A stretch of 64,000 nucleotides of DNA from Linum tenue. Taxonomy: Eukaryota; Streptophyta; Magnoliopsida; Malpighiales; Linaceae. The stretch lies in assembly GCA_946122785.1 (NCBI GenBank), contig CAMGYJ010000007.1, positions 1,938,909 to 2,002,908 on the forward strand, in the 5' to 3' direction. Positions 11,591 to 23,282 of this stretch are shown piece after piece. The notes under the pieces are model-generated. The model worked only from the letters and a program-made list of their open reading frames with translations. It was not told the DNA's origin and searched no databases. Position 1 is the first letter of the stretch, and every line of letters begins with the position of its first letter. The translations under genes were made by a program, and so were the position numbers.

Positions 11591-12182
11591 GTTGAATATA
11601 GGGTTGTTATGAGTCGAACTGTTCATGAATGGTTCGACGTTCGACTCGAAAAAGCTCGTTAGAGTCGGGAAAGACTAGACTCTTTTATTAACGAGCATAA
11701 CTTGAGCTATGCTTTGTTGAGCTCGTTAGGTGGCCTTGTTGAGCTAAATTTGTGATCTGTCTCGTTTTGAGCTCATGATATGTCTCAACATTGTGATTAG
11801 CAAGCCAACTCGACTACTGACTTATGAGAAAAAATCGATCTGTATCTTATGAGTTGCCTTGCTGATGATTCATAAGTTTGTTAAATTGTACATTTTCACT
11901 TCATATGATGTTTCAAACTCCAAGTTTGAGCAAATATGCCCATTTATGATAAGGATTAAGTCAATCACATGTATATCATATATGACATATAAATATTCAG
12001 ATATTTAATTTATTAATTATCTAAGAATTGAGTTTGAGCCAAACTCCTGATTTTAATGATGAACCATAATATTAATAGATGAGTCAGGTTCGAACTCAAC
12101 TCGACTTACTTCGTTACTAAAGATGGCCAAACTTGAATAAGACAAAATTCAACTATACTCAACTCGACTCATTGACCACTCT

Positions 12183-12636
12183 TAGAGGTGGCAATTAGAA
12201 TCCAAATCTAAGAATCCAATCCAATCCAATCCATCCACCAAATTATCCACTTAATCCAATCCATTTAAATCCAATCCATTTGATCCAAATCCAATTGGAT
12301 TGGTGGATTCATGGATCAATCCATGGATCCAAATGGCAAATTACAATTTGGTACCTATATTTTTTATATTTTACATTTTGGTACCTAAAATTTATATTTT
12401 TATACGAAAAAATCGTTGGAAAATTACATTTTGGTACCTAAAATTTTTCATTATGCCATTTTAGTACCTAAACTTTTCAAAATTTACATTTTGGTCCAAG
12501 TCTTGGATGTCATTTGGATTCATGGATCAATCCACCAATCCATGAATCCACCAATCCATTGGATCCAATCCATTTGATCCATGGATCCACCAATCCAATC
12601 CACGAATCCACGAATCCGATCCAATTGCCACCTCTA
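12183..12636. mobile_element. hAT-like MITE in the nest
   Basis: A 454-bp element with terminal inverted repeat TAGAGGTGGCAATT, a sequence type common at plant hAT ends. It has an exact 8-bp target duplication ACCACTCT (12175-12182 and 12637-12644). The interior is built from many short ATCCAATCCA-like repeats on both strands and from TTTGGTACCTA repeats. There is no transposase. Confidence 0.85.
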
Positions 12637-12647
12637 ACCACTCTACT

Positions 12648-13461
12648 TAGGGGTGTTCAAACGGTTTGGTTACCGTGGTAACCGTTTTAACCGGTACTAT
12701 TTGGATAATTTGGATAATTGGTTTGGTTTGGTTAAAGTTTTTAGCTTGTTTGGTTTAGGTGGTTTGGTTTGATTTCAGACACTCCTAACCAATCAAACCA
12801 AATTAACCAGTTAATTAATTAGTCATATATCTAACATATATTATATACACATACTTAATACTTTGCATGACCACTCAAGAGTTAATGTTCATCCCATTTA
12901 GACTCATATAAAATATAAAGCTCAATATTACTCATATAGTGTATATTTGTATATGTAAAGTGTAGACCACAACATATGGACACCTAATTTAGATAAATTT
13001 CATACATTATGATGGATGAAAACTTGAAAGGAAGGTCATTTCCAGCGTATGATAATTGCTAAGAGACTAAGTCAATTTACACAAACACAACAATTCATTA
13101 ACCCATACCATTGTCATAAATTTTTGTTAGGTGAATACTTCTATACTAATCCTAAGACAATTGTCTTAGTTGCATGTATTTTTGTTAAGGATCAACTATA
13201 ACTACGTGTTGATTGTTATGTTTTATTCATTATATAAATTGCGAATTGTTGCATTAACCGGAAAATTTTCATCATCAATGATAATGTGATTTTATATGGT
13301 TAATCTGGTTAACCAATTAACCAAACCGATTAAACTTTAGTAAGGTCAATTTGGTTGTTGTATTAGTTTGGACGGTTTGGTTATGATATTGTATTTCATA
13401 GTTAATGGAATTTAGCCTTATTTGATTTGGTTATAACCATGGTAACCATTTGAACACCCCA
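12648..13461. mobile_element. hAT-like element, third in the nest
   Basis: An 814-bp non-coding element with ends TAGGGGTGTTCAAA and, inward from the right, TGGGGTGTTCAAA. Near the ends are GGTTACCGTGGTAACC-type palindromes. The flanking 8-bp repeat is ACTCTACT (12640-12647 and 13462-13469). Its left target copy overlaps the right target copy of the neighbouring MITE, so one insertion used the other's junction. Confidence 0.75.
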
Positions 13462-13702
13462 ACTCTACTTGAATACGGTCTCTATATATCGGACCGTCAA
13501 CTAGATCAAATTGCAATTTTCTGTACACGTGATTGATCTCTGCTTCAGAGAGTATATTTTCACCCTAGAACTACATATTAGGAAATTACCTTTCGGCAGT
13601 AAAAAAAATCAAGAAATAAAATAACAGCATGGTAAATTTGACCAGCGTGAAAATAAAACAAGTGAAGGGACCACGGCAGGCGGGCAGGTTGACGGCAAAA
13701 CA

Positions 13703-14029
13703 TTGGGCCAAACCAAAAACATTTTCTCGAAGGACGAGCAAAACATTGAGAAGATTCGTCGGAAGGATGTGCGAGATAGTAGAATAGGGGTTATTCTGGA
13801 GGAGATAGTGAATGTTTTTGCTTCTAATATTGGGTTGACTGTACGATTTGTAGGTCGGAGGAACAATAGGGTAGCTCATTTGGTGGCTAGACAGGCCCTT
13901 TCTTTGTCCCCGTCTGCTTGTCGCTTGTTTGGTTTCCAGGCCTGGCTGTATTCCAGGATGTACTGATCTATTGATTTCAATCTATTGATTATCTTTTGTC
14001 AAAAAAAAAAAAAAAAAAAAAAAAAAAAA
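13703..14029 (+). mobile_element. 5'-truncated LINE tail with poly(A)
   Basis: The plus strand encodes the end of a plant LINE reverse transcriptase polyprotein: an RNase H-like tail with LTVRFVGRRNNRVAHLVARQAL, then a short C-terminus and a stop near 13966. About 35 bases later begins an uninterrupted A run (about 14001-14029). The combination of RNase H tail and poly(A) indicates a severely 5'-truncated LINE copy. The exact 5' junction and target duplication are not clear. Confidence 0.75.
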
Positions 14030-17000
14030 GCCGCCGCTCCCTACTCTGTCCTCTCATTGGCTTTTTTGTCTCCTCTTTTGGCCCCCTCTATTTTCCATAT
14101 TTATTTCATACAAAAATCTTTTGTTTCATTTACATTTTAAATCATAAGCTATACTAATATTTGTGTATCAACATTTAGCCATTTACAAATGAACATTAGT
14201 ATGAAGTCCTAGGCCTTATGAGAATGAAGTGCTAATCAGTTTTTAGGGGGGCTCGAAACGATTACACAAAAAAGCACCATTATCATCGAGTTTGTCACAT
14301 TTGAGATTTATGAGTGGTTTGGTTTATAAATTACACAACCTAACAGTGATGATTGGTGCTGATTGAGTTGAATTTGTTGGATTTTTTGTTTTGCAGTTTC
14401 GTCGTAATTGAAGTGCACGCGTGCTAGTTATGACCATTGACATATGGTATTAATTCGATGATCAGGGTATTTGTTGACAAGTTGTGGTTGTCACCTTTAA
14501 CATCTCAAATTCCACTGTGATAGTCGACGAAGGTGCAACTTTGGTTGACAGTCTGAAACAGTACGTGCACCCAGCAGAAATAGTTGTCGTCGTCGACACT
14601 TATGATTGACAATCCACTGGAAAAAAAATCGCCCCAACTCTGCCATGATATGTTGGCAAACCTAGTCAATTGCAATATTCTACCTGCACAAGAATCTACA
14701 AAGACGATTGATGCCATCGTCGACACTTGAACATCGACATCCCTCATTGTTGATGGTTTATGATAACTTGCGATGAAATCACTACCGATCATGTCCATGA
14801 AGCTCCCCATCAAGGTTGAGTGGTTTAGAACATCAACAAATACTAGTTACAAAAAAAATCAACCCAGCAAGGCATACATTGCCAATCTGTCTTTCATTTT
14901 TCTTTGTGATCATATACATATAGATTAAAAAGATAGAGAATGTTTTTGGTCTCTAATATCGAGTTTCAAAAGTGTGGAGACTGAACCATCGAGCTGATAT
15001 AAATCAGGGACCTAATGATAAACTTGTACAAACCAACTATTAATTAATTGGGGCCGGCTTAAAATCGTAATTATAAATAGTATAATCACCGTAGCATTTC
15101 CCGCCAAAATCCACAGCGTAGCAATTTTGGGTATCATTTGCAACAACTTGGGTTGGCCGTCGCTGCTGCCTCTCTGCCTGCCATTTCCATAATCCCCCAA
15201 CCCCAACTTGATTCCTTTGTTCATTTCCTCTGTTCTTATTGCGAATGATCCAAATCCAGAGAATTATTATCGGTCTTCTCTCTCTCACATTCGTATGTCT
15301 CTTGCAAGTTATCTCTTATGTCTGTCTCGTGGAACCGTTAGTTCTTCGACGAGAAAGTCAGTTGTGAGTTTTTTTTAGAGAGATAGCAGTTGATGGAGAG
15401 AGAATCCAACCGTCTTAAAATGTGATCATCTCTCCAGCTATTTACAGTTTCAAAGACTCCGACATTGTTCTCGATTCTAGGTCACCTCATTTGATACTTC
15501 GTACTCGTTTCTTTCTTGGAGCTATGATAGAGAAGCACCATTACAGACTAAAGCATGCAGATGGCGCATCTGAGTTTGCAGGACGCTTGTCCCACTATTT
15601 GACTTACCGAGGGTGGACCGGACCCAAGCCCCCCATTTTACACGACTGGGTTTTGAGCCCACGACGGTCTTCTAGTGGACATAGCAATTTTTATCCGTCC
15701 TTCGCATTTCCTATACCATTATTATTGACCTCAAGATTCAAATGTAAACAGTAGTTAATTTTATCGTATTTAGGTCAATCCATGAATTAGGATTTCACTT
15801 GTGTTAGGGTAACTAACACTAAATCAATTTGTTTCAATCAATAACATCTTGTCAAGTCAAATTCAATGCAATCGTAGACAAACGTCTCTTTCGTGGCTCT
15901 CCCTTGATATGTTGATGCTTAATCAATTAACGGGTAGTAGTCTTAAGTCTTGTAAATTAGCCAAGTTAGGACTTAGGCGATGCTAATTATATTGTTTAAT
16001 TGCAAGTTCAATTATAAAGTTGATATTTGGATTCATCAACAAAAACGAAAAGGCGGCTGGGGCCTATCTACGAAGAACAATTAATGTTATAATTAAGGTA
16101 CAAATCTTATTAGAACAAGTTGGCCAAGTTTTTGGCTTGTTCGTGTTTGGGAGAGCTATAACCTAAAAAGTGCAAAGATGCCTTGTTGCTTGGTCGTGGT
16201 GCTTGCTTTGATTTACAACTTTGAATTATTGAGCATCTTTTTTAAATAAAATTTTCCCGTTTTGGTGTCATTACGTGGTAGAAGAAACCCCACATCCTCT
16301 AATTTTGACCAAAATTAAATAATTAGGAACTGATGATGACGATAATAATAGCCAAATAATTATTGTAACCTTGGATTACTGCATGGAGGGTAGTGACTAG
16401 AGTGACTAATTTTTGTATTTAAATCCTAATGCAAATAATTTACATACAGCTCATTGGATAGAAACAATATACCCAAGTATTATAATTAATATTATACTCT
16501 ATTTTTTTATGTTTGAATATCCCTCCGGTGTCAATTACTTGACCTCAGCTTGTATTTTTTTCTACTTATATAAAAATAAAAAAATTGATAACGATTTAAC
16601 AGTTTTAACATATGGTCAATAAAATACTTCACTAATTTGTAATTAGTAAGTACTATAAAAAGTTGACCTTGTCGGAAGATTTTCTCCCCTCAAATGGGAT
16701 AGTGAGCTAGAATCGCTCAAGTTTAGGGACACCAACTCGAAATAGGAAAAAAATCAAAGTTAGTGGCCAAGAATGGAATAATAGTAACAATCAACAACCT
16801 TTTCTCTAGTCTTTATTACTAAGGTATGTAACGAGTAATACGCATGAGTCGTGATTATCAACCAATTTTGAGCTTTCACATGACGAGCAGCGGAAACCCA
16901 CGTAATTATCATCAAACCGCATAGTTACGTGTTACTAGTTTCACCATTCAAGTTACGCTCTAGCCAAACCACGTTGCTAATTCACTTCAAACAAATAAGG

Positions 17001-19743
17001 GAGTACTGTAATATTTTGAATAGAAGTGAAAAATCTAACGATAACACCAAGCAAGCCCACAAATACTACATTATGATGAGCACTATCTTGAGATACTAAA
17101 CATAATATGAGATGATTAGATGAAAATTATACGAAGATCGATCGATCCTTTCTGGCCAATTAGTCAATAGTTCTTTGGGAAACGGTACCGGTTCTTCTTT
17201 CCTCGAGGAAGAAGAAGACTGGGAAAGAGAGTGGAATTGCATCGAACCCATAATGCAACGGGCAAAGAGAGAAAAATGACCATTACATATTATGTGGATT
17301 ACCAAATAGGAAGCAAAAGAACAAAATGGAAAAGCTGTAATTTTCTAGGGCTTTGTCCAATATTTGTAAAGGTACACCGTAAATGAAACCAAGGAGAAAG
17401 AAAACAAAGGCAAACAAGTACACTAGATGAGACAAAATCCCTTCACCACTTCCAATCTAATTAATAATTTTTAGGTGAAGTTTAACAAGTTAAATTACTA
17501 TCTCACCCTTATCAAAAAGATGGGTTCAATGGTCATATTACAGGATGGAATCCCTTAACCGTTACATAATTGAAAACCAGACTTATATCACTCTTATATA
17601 AAAAAAAAGGTTACATGATTATGTCGATCAGATTCAAGTAGTGGAGAGGAACGTGGGAAACCAGTTCATCACAACAATTACTTCATCAGTCTGTTTCAAG
17701 TTTGGCTTGTAAATAAGTAGACAAGTCGACATAGAGGAGGGATGTCGTAGTTACAACTGTCGACATGTTAAGTCAACCTTTCTCCTTTCATCGACAATGT
17801 AGTCATAGTAGTTGTAATCTATAATTTGGAGCTTTCTGCAGGACCTCCACAATAGCACCAGTCTGTAACCATCGAGTTAGCTCTCGTGAAAACTTCGTAG
17901 GAGTACATTGATTTAACATACAACTGACCAGTTAAGTCAAGCTTTTTCATTTTATCGACAATGTAGTCATAGTCGTAATCTTTGATTTGGAGCTCTCGCA
18001 GGACCTTCACAAAAGTAGCAGTTTGTAGCCATCGAGTTAGCTCTCGTGAAAACTTAATAAGAGTACACTAATTTAACATACCCTCAAACTCGAAACTCAT
18101 CGAATAATAATATGAAACATTGATCGAGCTAGCTCATGTTAGTGTTATATAATTTTGTACTTTTTTGTAGTTGTAATTGATTTAATTATACAAATACAAA
18201 AAGACCCACTTGCCGCCTCCGCCGTGACTGATGACCGACGAAGCTCAAACATTAAATAGAATCAATGGGTGTTGCATGGCAATGGCAGCCAAAGGCATAA
18301 CACACTCTCCTAGAACAGACTGCGATATATATATATATATAGTTAAACTTCGAGCCACTCAATTATGCAGACAAATTCTTCAAACTTCACCACCCCATCA
18401 TTAATACCGTTTATAAGTTTATTGGGCAGCGTTTTGGATTTTTGTTTGTTGGAAGTAATGGCATAAATAATACATGCAAATTAATTAATTAATTAAACAC
18501 CCTAATGAACTAATGATCATTACAAATTTACAATTCAGCTCGAGAAGAGGTGATCCAAGAATCTACCTAAATATCAATCTAAACTTACGAGACACGAGAA
18601 TTTAATGTGGATTTTTTTTAGTATGAGAACTAGTTCACGGGAGAGCAGCTCTCCAAGTTGAAAACTCTTATTCACGTTAGTTGTTACAGAGTAAAGAGAA
18701 GATTATTTATAGGCTTGCTAGAACAAGCCTGCCCACAGTACGTGTTAGAAACCGAATAGAAAATTTAGGATTACCGAATCTGGCTGAGTCATCCCAACAG
18801 TACGCGGCTGGCATATATACATATTGGTACCCATATATACATAAATCTACAGAATTTGTGGTGTTGTTTCATCACTCGCGGAGTTTTGAGAAATTATCGA
18901 GCATATCCACCTTAACCTGACACAGTTTGGAAGTCGGAGAGTGACGTTTTAACTAGGTTCCTCGCGACACTACAACCCTGAATAGAGATGGAAACTTCTT
19001 AGTCGACCACTTGCCTCACATGAATTACGACACTAATACTCGGTAATTGGTTCATGCACAACACAATAAGAGCTTTTATTTTCGCAGTATTGATATTACG
19101 AGATATTGGGGGTTCTACCGATAAGACTATGTTGGATTTGGACTCCTAGAAGGAATGCCCTATAATTTCCTGAATATCATATATATGTATAATGTATATG
19201 TACATGTTTGTTTGGCATATAAATTAATTAACGTTGAGAAGTGAGCAAGTTGATGCACCAAGACCAAGCTTCACTTGTAGCAATGGACTTTTCTTTTCAA
19301 AAACCAATTTGAATAAGGTGAAATCCGTACATGTTTGTGAAAACCCATGACCTGAATTTCTGGTTTCATGTAAGATCCCACTAGACCCACTACTTCCTGT
19401 CTCACCATACCCTCCCATACAAGGAAACCATACCTCTCCTCCAAAGTATGGGATTCTAGATGGTGGATTCATAAGTTTTAGGTACAAAAGTTATGCACAT
19501 AACCGACATATCGATCAAATGATTGATGTTGAAGTATGTTCGAGCAATCAGATTCGAACTTATTGAAACGAACTCGCGGATGACTAAGAGATCTATAGAA
19601 AAATACTTGCTGAGGATTATATCAATCGGGAAAGACTTTTTAATGCTAAATTAAGAATGATAGTTAATACTCGAAATCAAGGCAATTGTCTTATGTCAGC
19701 AAATGAAAGGTGGAAAACGAATCCGGACCTATTGAGTTGGGAG
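14030..19743. other. Long intergenic stretch, no gene seen
   Basis: More than 5 kb with no supported gene. ORFs of 60-110 codons (for example 14505-14813 minus and 15422-15754 plus) have no convincing domain or exon structure. The region includes a tandem duplication at 17770-18077, an AT microsatellite near 18333-18350 and scattered degenerate repeats. Decayed retroelement sequence is likely but I cannot name a family. Confidence 0.5.
17770..18077. repeat. Imperfect tandem duplication, period about 164 bp
   Basis: Two diverged copies of one unit follow each other: the block TCGACAATGTAGTCATAG starts at 17791 and again at 17955. The downstream block with CATCGAGTTAGCTCTCGTG is also repeated. 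On the minus strand part of the array is open (17819-18010) and gives a charged peptide with RELQIKDYDYDYIVDKMKKL. The family is not recognised; it could be a decayed gene exon or a transposon piece. Confidence 0.7.
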
Positions 19744-19751
19744 ATGAACCT

Positions 19752-20345
19752 AGGGATGGCAATGGGTAGGGTTGGGTGCGGGTTTACCCTATACCAACTC
19801 CAAACCCGCCGGGTAGAGCTTTCTAAAATACCCGACCAAATAACCACCGGGTATGAAAATTATATAACCATACCCTACCCACCGGGTAACCACGGGTATT
19901 CGGGTAACCATGGGTAAAAATCCTAAACTATGAACTTATACACATATATGCACATACATACTCTTGTCCATTAAAAATTCTCAATACTTGTAACTGTTCT
20001 AGCTTCAACAATCCACACAAATAAAAACAGCAAACACATAATAATTGTTCTTGCTTGTACAATCCACACAAACATAATAATCGTCTACATCTTCATCATC
20101 AATAATGGTAGCTAAACTCAATTTCTCAAGTTAAAATAAATTTCTCAAGCGAAATTGATCCTTTGGTTAGCGGGGCGGGTATAACGGGGCGGGTATTATC
20201 GATTACCATACTCGTACCCTACCCTTTATTTTGAAACCGGGTATTACCCGTACCCGCCCCTTAACCCGTCAAAGCGGGTAATTACCCTCGTTGACCGGTT
20301 ACGGTCGGGTAGGCTACCCATGGTTACGGGTTGGATTGACATCCC
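19752..20345. mobile_element. hAT-like element, 594 bp
   Basis: Ends read AGGGATGGCAATGGGTAGGG on the left and GGGATGTCAATCCAACCCG inward from the right. Internal DNA is rich in (A)CCCGGGTA/TACCCG repeats on both strands. Flanks are ATGAACCT (19744-19751) and ATGAACCC (20346-20353), a 7-of-8 match. There is no transposase. The family resembles the WW-GGGATGGCAA class of plant hAT MITEs. Confidence 0.65.
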
Positions 20346-20353
20346 ATGAACCC

Positions 20354-21795
20354 AACAAAAGTTATTGATGAAAAATCAATCCTTTTGAATCGATTATGAA
20401 TAGTATAATAAACCGTGATAGTGCGTTGACCAGACAAAATTAGGACATAATCTCACTTGCTTGAGGGCGAAACATATTTAAATTGGTAATGAATTTTTAC
20501 GTAATGAACATTGGCATTGCTCGACCCGATTAAAAAGGGACATAAAGAAACCAACCGATCTGATTATATTATAAATTTGGTGCCGGTCCGGGAAACAAAA
20601 GAATGATTTTGTGAAAGGGAAAAGTGAAAAAAAAAGGTAAAAAAGAAAAAGAAAGAGGCCAACCAGCCGTACGGAGTGGGTGGTCTCGGGAACCAAAGAC
20701 AGCGGAAGACCGGCTAGGTATGGGCTAAAGTGGTGGGCCCGCGGTTGCAGGCCGCCTCCCGTCCGCTAGCCCACCGGCCCACTGTCATCTCACCGGTGGT
20801 TCAGAGTTCAGACCATAGGAAAAGCAATAGCCCCATGACCGGCGCCGTACACGACTACCGAGTTCAATACCGACACGTGGCCCTCTTCATGTGACACTGA
20901 CGTGGCCGGCCGTATCTAGTTGCTCCCTAGTAGAGCCCAACAAGGAATGGTATTGGTAACGAGGGATGTCGGAATGGGTATCTCGATATTCATATCTGTT
21001 TAATGGCAGGTTGATTCCATATAAAAAAATTCACAGGACACGAGTCGGTGCAAGTCAACTTATATGTGTACGTAATTTAAAAGAAAAATGTTAGAAATAT
21101 TCATTTTTTCATTAAAAAAATTAAGAAATGAAGTATATCTATGATAGATGTAGTTAGATTACTCGAGAAATTGAAGTTCTCATAGATTTACAGAGTTTAT
21201 TGTAGTTGGATTAATTAACTTCGCAATAGGTCGTAATATTGTTTGTTATATTTGCAATGCATTCTTATACTAGATTACATGTAGGATGTGTGACCGTCCG
21301 ACCTGACATGAGCTGGACCAAACCACAAGAATCACGTTCGATAGTAAAAGAGATTGGACGATAAAAGATTGGATCATCATTGCATTCGGCCTTATATATT
21401 CAAATGTACATTGGTTATATTTTTCTTCACTAATGGAATTTATGGGGAAATTTCCATCCCAAATCTATCAGTTAATTACATGTAATATTCCAACCAATGA
21501 ACAAAATCTAGCTTCTAATTGCTCAATGATTACCATCCATTAAAGTGCCCCTAATTAATAAGCTTAGTGCGATAAGATGTTTGTTCTCCTACAATACTAA
21601 AAACTACTAAAAATGGAAAACTGGTGCATGCATGTAGTCACTTTTAGGATAAAGTAGTGCTTTAAGCTTTAACTTATGAAATGTCAAACTGATTTGTCTT
21701 CATCTTAAGACAGAACCCACAAATGAAGAAGAAGATTAGCAGACAGGCAAAGACTAGGTAGTAGGAGGCATGTGTAGTGTAGTGTAGGGGCCAAC
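20354..21795. other. Intergenic, no gene seen
   Basis: No ORF with a recognisable product. A GC-richer patch at about 20690-20960 contains CACGTGGC and other G-box-like cores but no gene is evident next to it. Confidence 0.5.
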
Positions 21796-21805
21796 AAAAC
21801 CTAAC

Positions 21806-23272
21806 GGGTTAATTGCATGAGTGGTCACTGTGATTACAAAAAACGTTCAAGTTTGGTCACTTGAAATATTTAAATCCATTTGTAGTCACTAAAATTAGTA
21901 AAACTGTCCAAGTTTGGTCACTCTCCGTTAGTCTCCGTCAGTCTCCGTTAATAACGTCAACTTTTTGATGACGTGGCTAACAGAAAAGTCTAGTCACCAA
22001 ATTTAACCCCAAAAATTAAAAAATATTATCTGCCACATCAGGTAATTCAGCCCAACCAATGACTCAAACCCTAACCTAACTTATTGACCCGCCATCAACA
22101 ATCCATCTTTGCCTCTTCCTCTATCTCCGCCGCATCCTCAATCTCTATTCTTCTTCCTCCGCTGCTTTTAAACCCAGTTCTAAAAAATCTCCTCTTTCAA
22201 TTGGAACCAAATCGAGCCCAAGAGACATGAGTAGATGAAGCGGCCAACGCGATCAGTCTATACTTTACAGATCTGATTGGGGTAGATGATTGGCTCGCCT
22301 GAGAAGATGAAGCAGCCAAGGGATCTGAATGAGGAAGATGATTGGCTCGCTGGATCCTCTGCTTCTTTTCGATAATGGAGGGGTAAGAAGAGGGACTAGG
22401 CGGCTGGAGTCGGAGGGAGAAGAATAGTGTTGGGGAGAGGATCTCAAGCGACGGGTGGGAGAAGAAATTGAAAGGCAGTTACCCTATTCTGGAGGTGGTG
22501 GTCAATTTCATCACAATGACTTCTTCCTTCATCTATGAGTCTCTCCTTCACAACTGGTTTTCATCTATTCCACCTGGGAGAAATAAGAAATTTGATTAAT
22601 TGGGTATTTGGGTGGATATACAGAGGTAGAGAGGCTGTCAGTGATGGCGAATAGAAAAAAGAGAAGTGGTGTTTAGCCCGGGCTTCAAGGATACAGGAAT
22701 TCACCGGCATCCCCGCACCGCCCTTCTCCGTCGCGTCCCCTTACTCCCGCCTCGACCTCTTCGCCTCCTCCACCCTCCGGTCTGCCGTCGGACCGACTAC
22801 ATCTTTGATTATGATATTCTATACGCTTGGCTGGTCGGTTCTGTCCAACTTGAGGAAATCCGACCGATTCAAGCACCATTCAGACCTGGTTGTCGAAGGG
22901 AATGCAAGAAAAATGAAGAACTAGAGTTCAGATCTGTAAAGGAAAAAGGGATAAACCCTTATTTTGTTTGAGTGGTTGGTTCATGGATGGGTGGGTCGGT
23001 TTGGTTCAAGGATTTGGTTGGGTTGGGATGGAAAAAATGACATGGCGGGTCGAATTTCACTATTTTTGGGTTAAATTAGACTGACTAGGCGATTCTGTCT
23101 GCCTTGTCAGCACATAACGGTCTTGGTTAACGGAGACTGACGGAGACTAACGGAGAGTGACCAAACTTGGACGGTTTTACTAATTTTAGTGACCATTAAT
23201 GGATTTAAATATTTTGAATGACCAAACATGAATGTTTTTTGTAATCATAGTGACCAATCATGCAATTAACCC
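21806..23272. mobile_element. Pack-MULE-like element with GC-rich cargo
   Basis: A 1467-bp element with inverted ends GGGTTAATTGCATGA and similarity over about 155 bp. It shares the AAGTTTGGTCACT and CTCCGTTAGTCTCCGT blocks with the Pack-MULE at 5213-6824, so the two belong to one family. The direct repeat AAAACCTAAC flanks it (21796-21805 and 23273-23282). The interior is GC-richer than the surroundings. Around 22680-22920 one frame stays open and reads EFTGIPAPPFSVASPYSRLD and continues for about 70 residues, which looks like captured coding DNA. I do not recognise the donor gene. No transposase is present. Confidence 0.75.
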
Positions 23273-23282
23273 AAAACCTAAC

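Larger units (their letters stand above)
11599..13467. mobile_element. Outer hAT-like element of a nested trio
   Basis: The left end reads TAGGGTTGTTATGAGTCGA and the right end, read inward, TAGAGTGGTCAATGAGTCGA. These are imperfect inverted repeats with a hAT-like TAGRG start. The right end is interrupted by two other elements (12183-12636 and 12648-13461). When both are set aside with one target copy each, the flanks become GTTGAATA (11591-11598) and CTTGAATA (13468-13475), a 7-of-8 match to the 8-bp duplication expected for hAT. The element's own sequence is about 590 bp and non-coding. Confidence 0.6.

Noticed and set aside
14505..14813. Minus-strand ORF with a weak retroviral-type protease look (IVFVDSCAGR)
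   Set aside because: Only a few residues match and no neighbouring gag or reverse transcriptase sequence is present.
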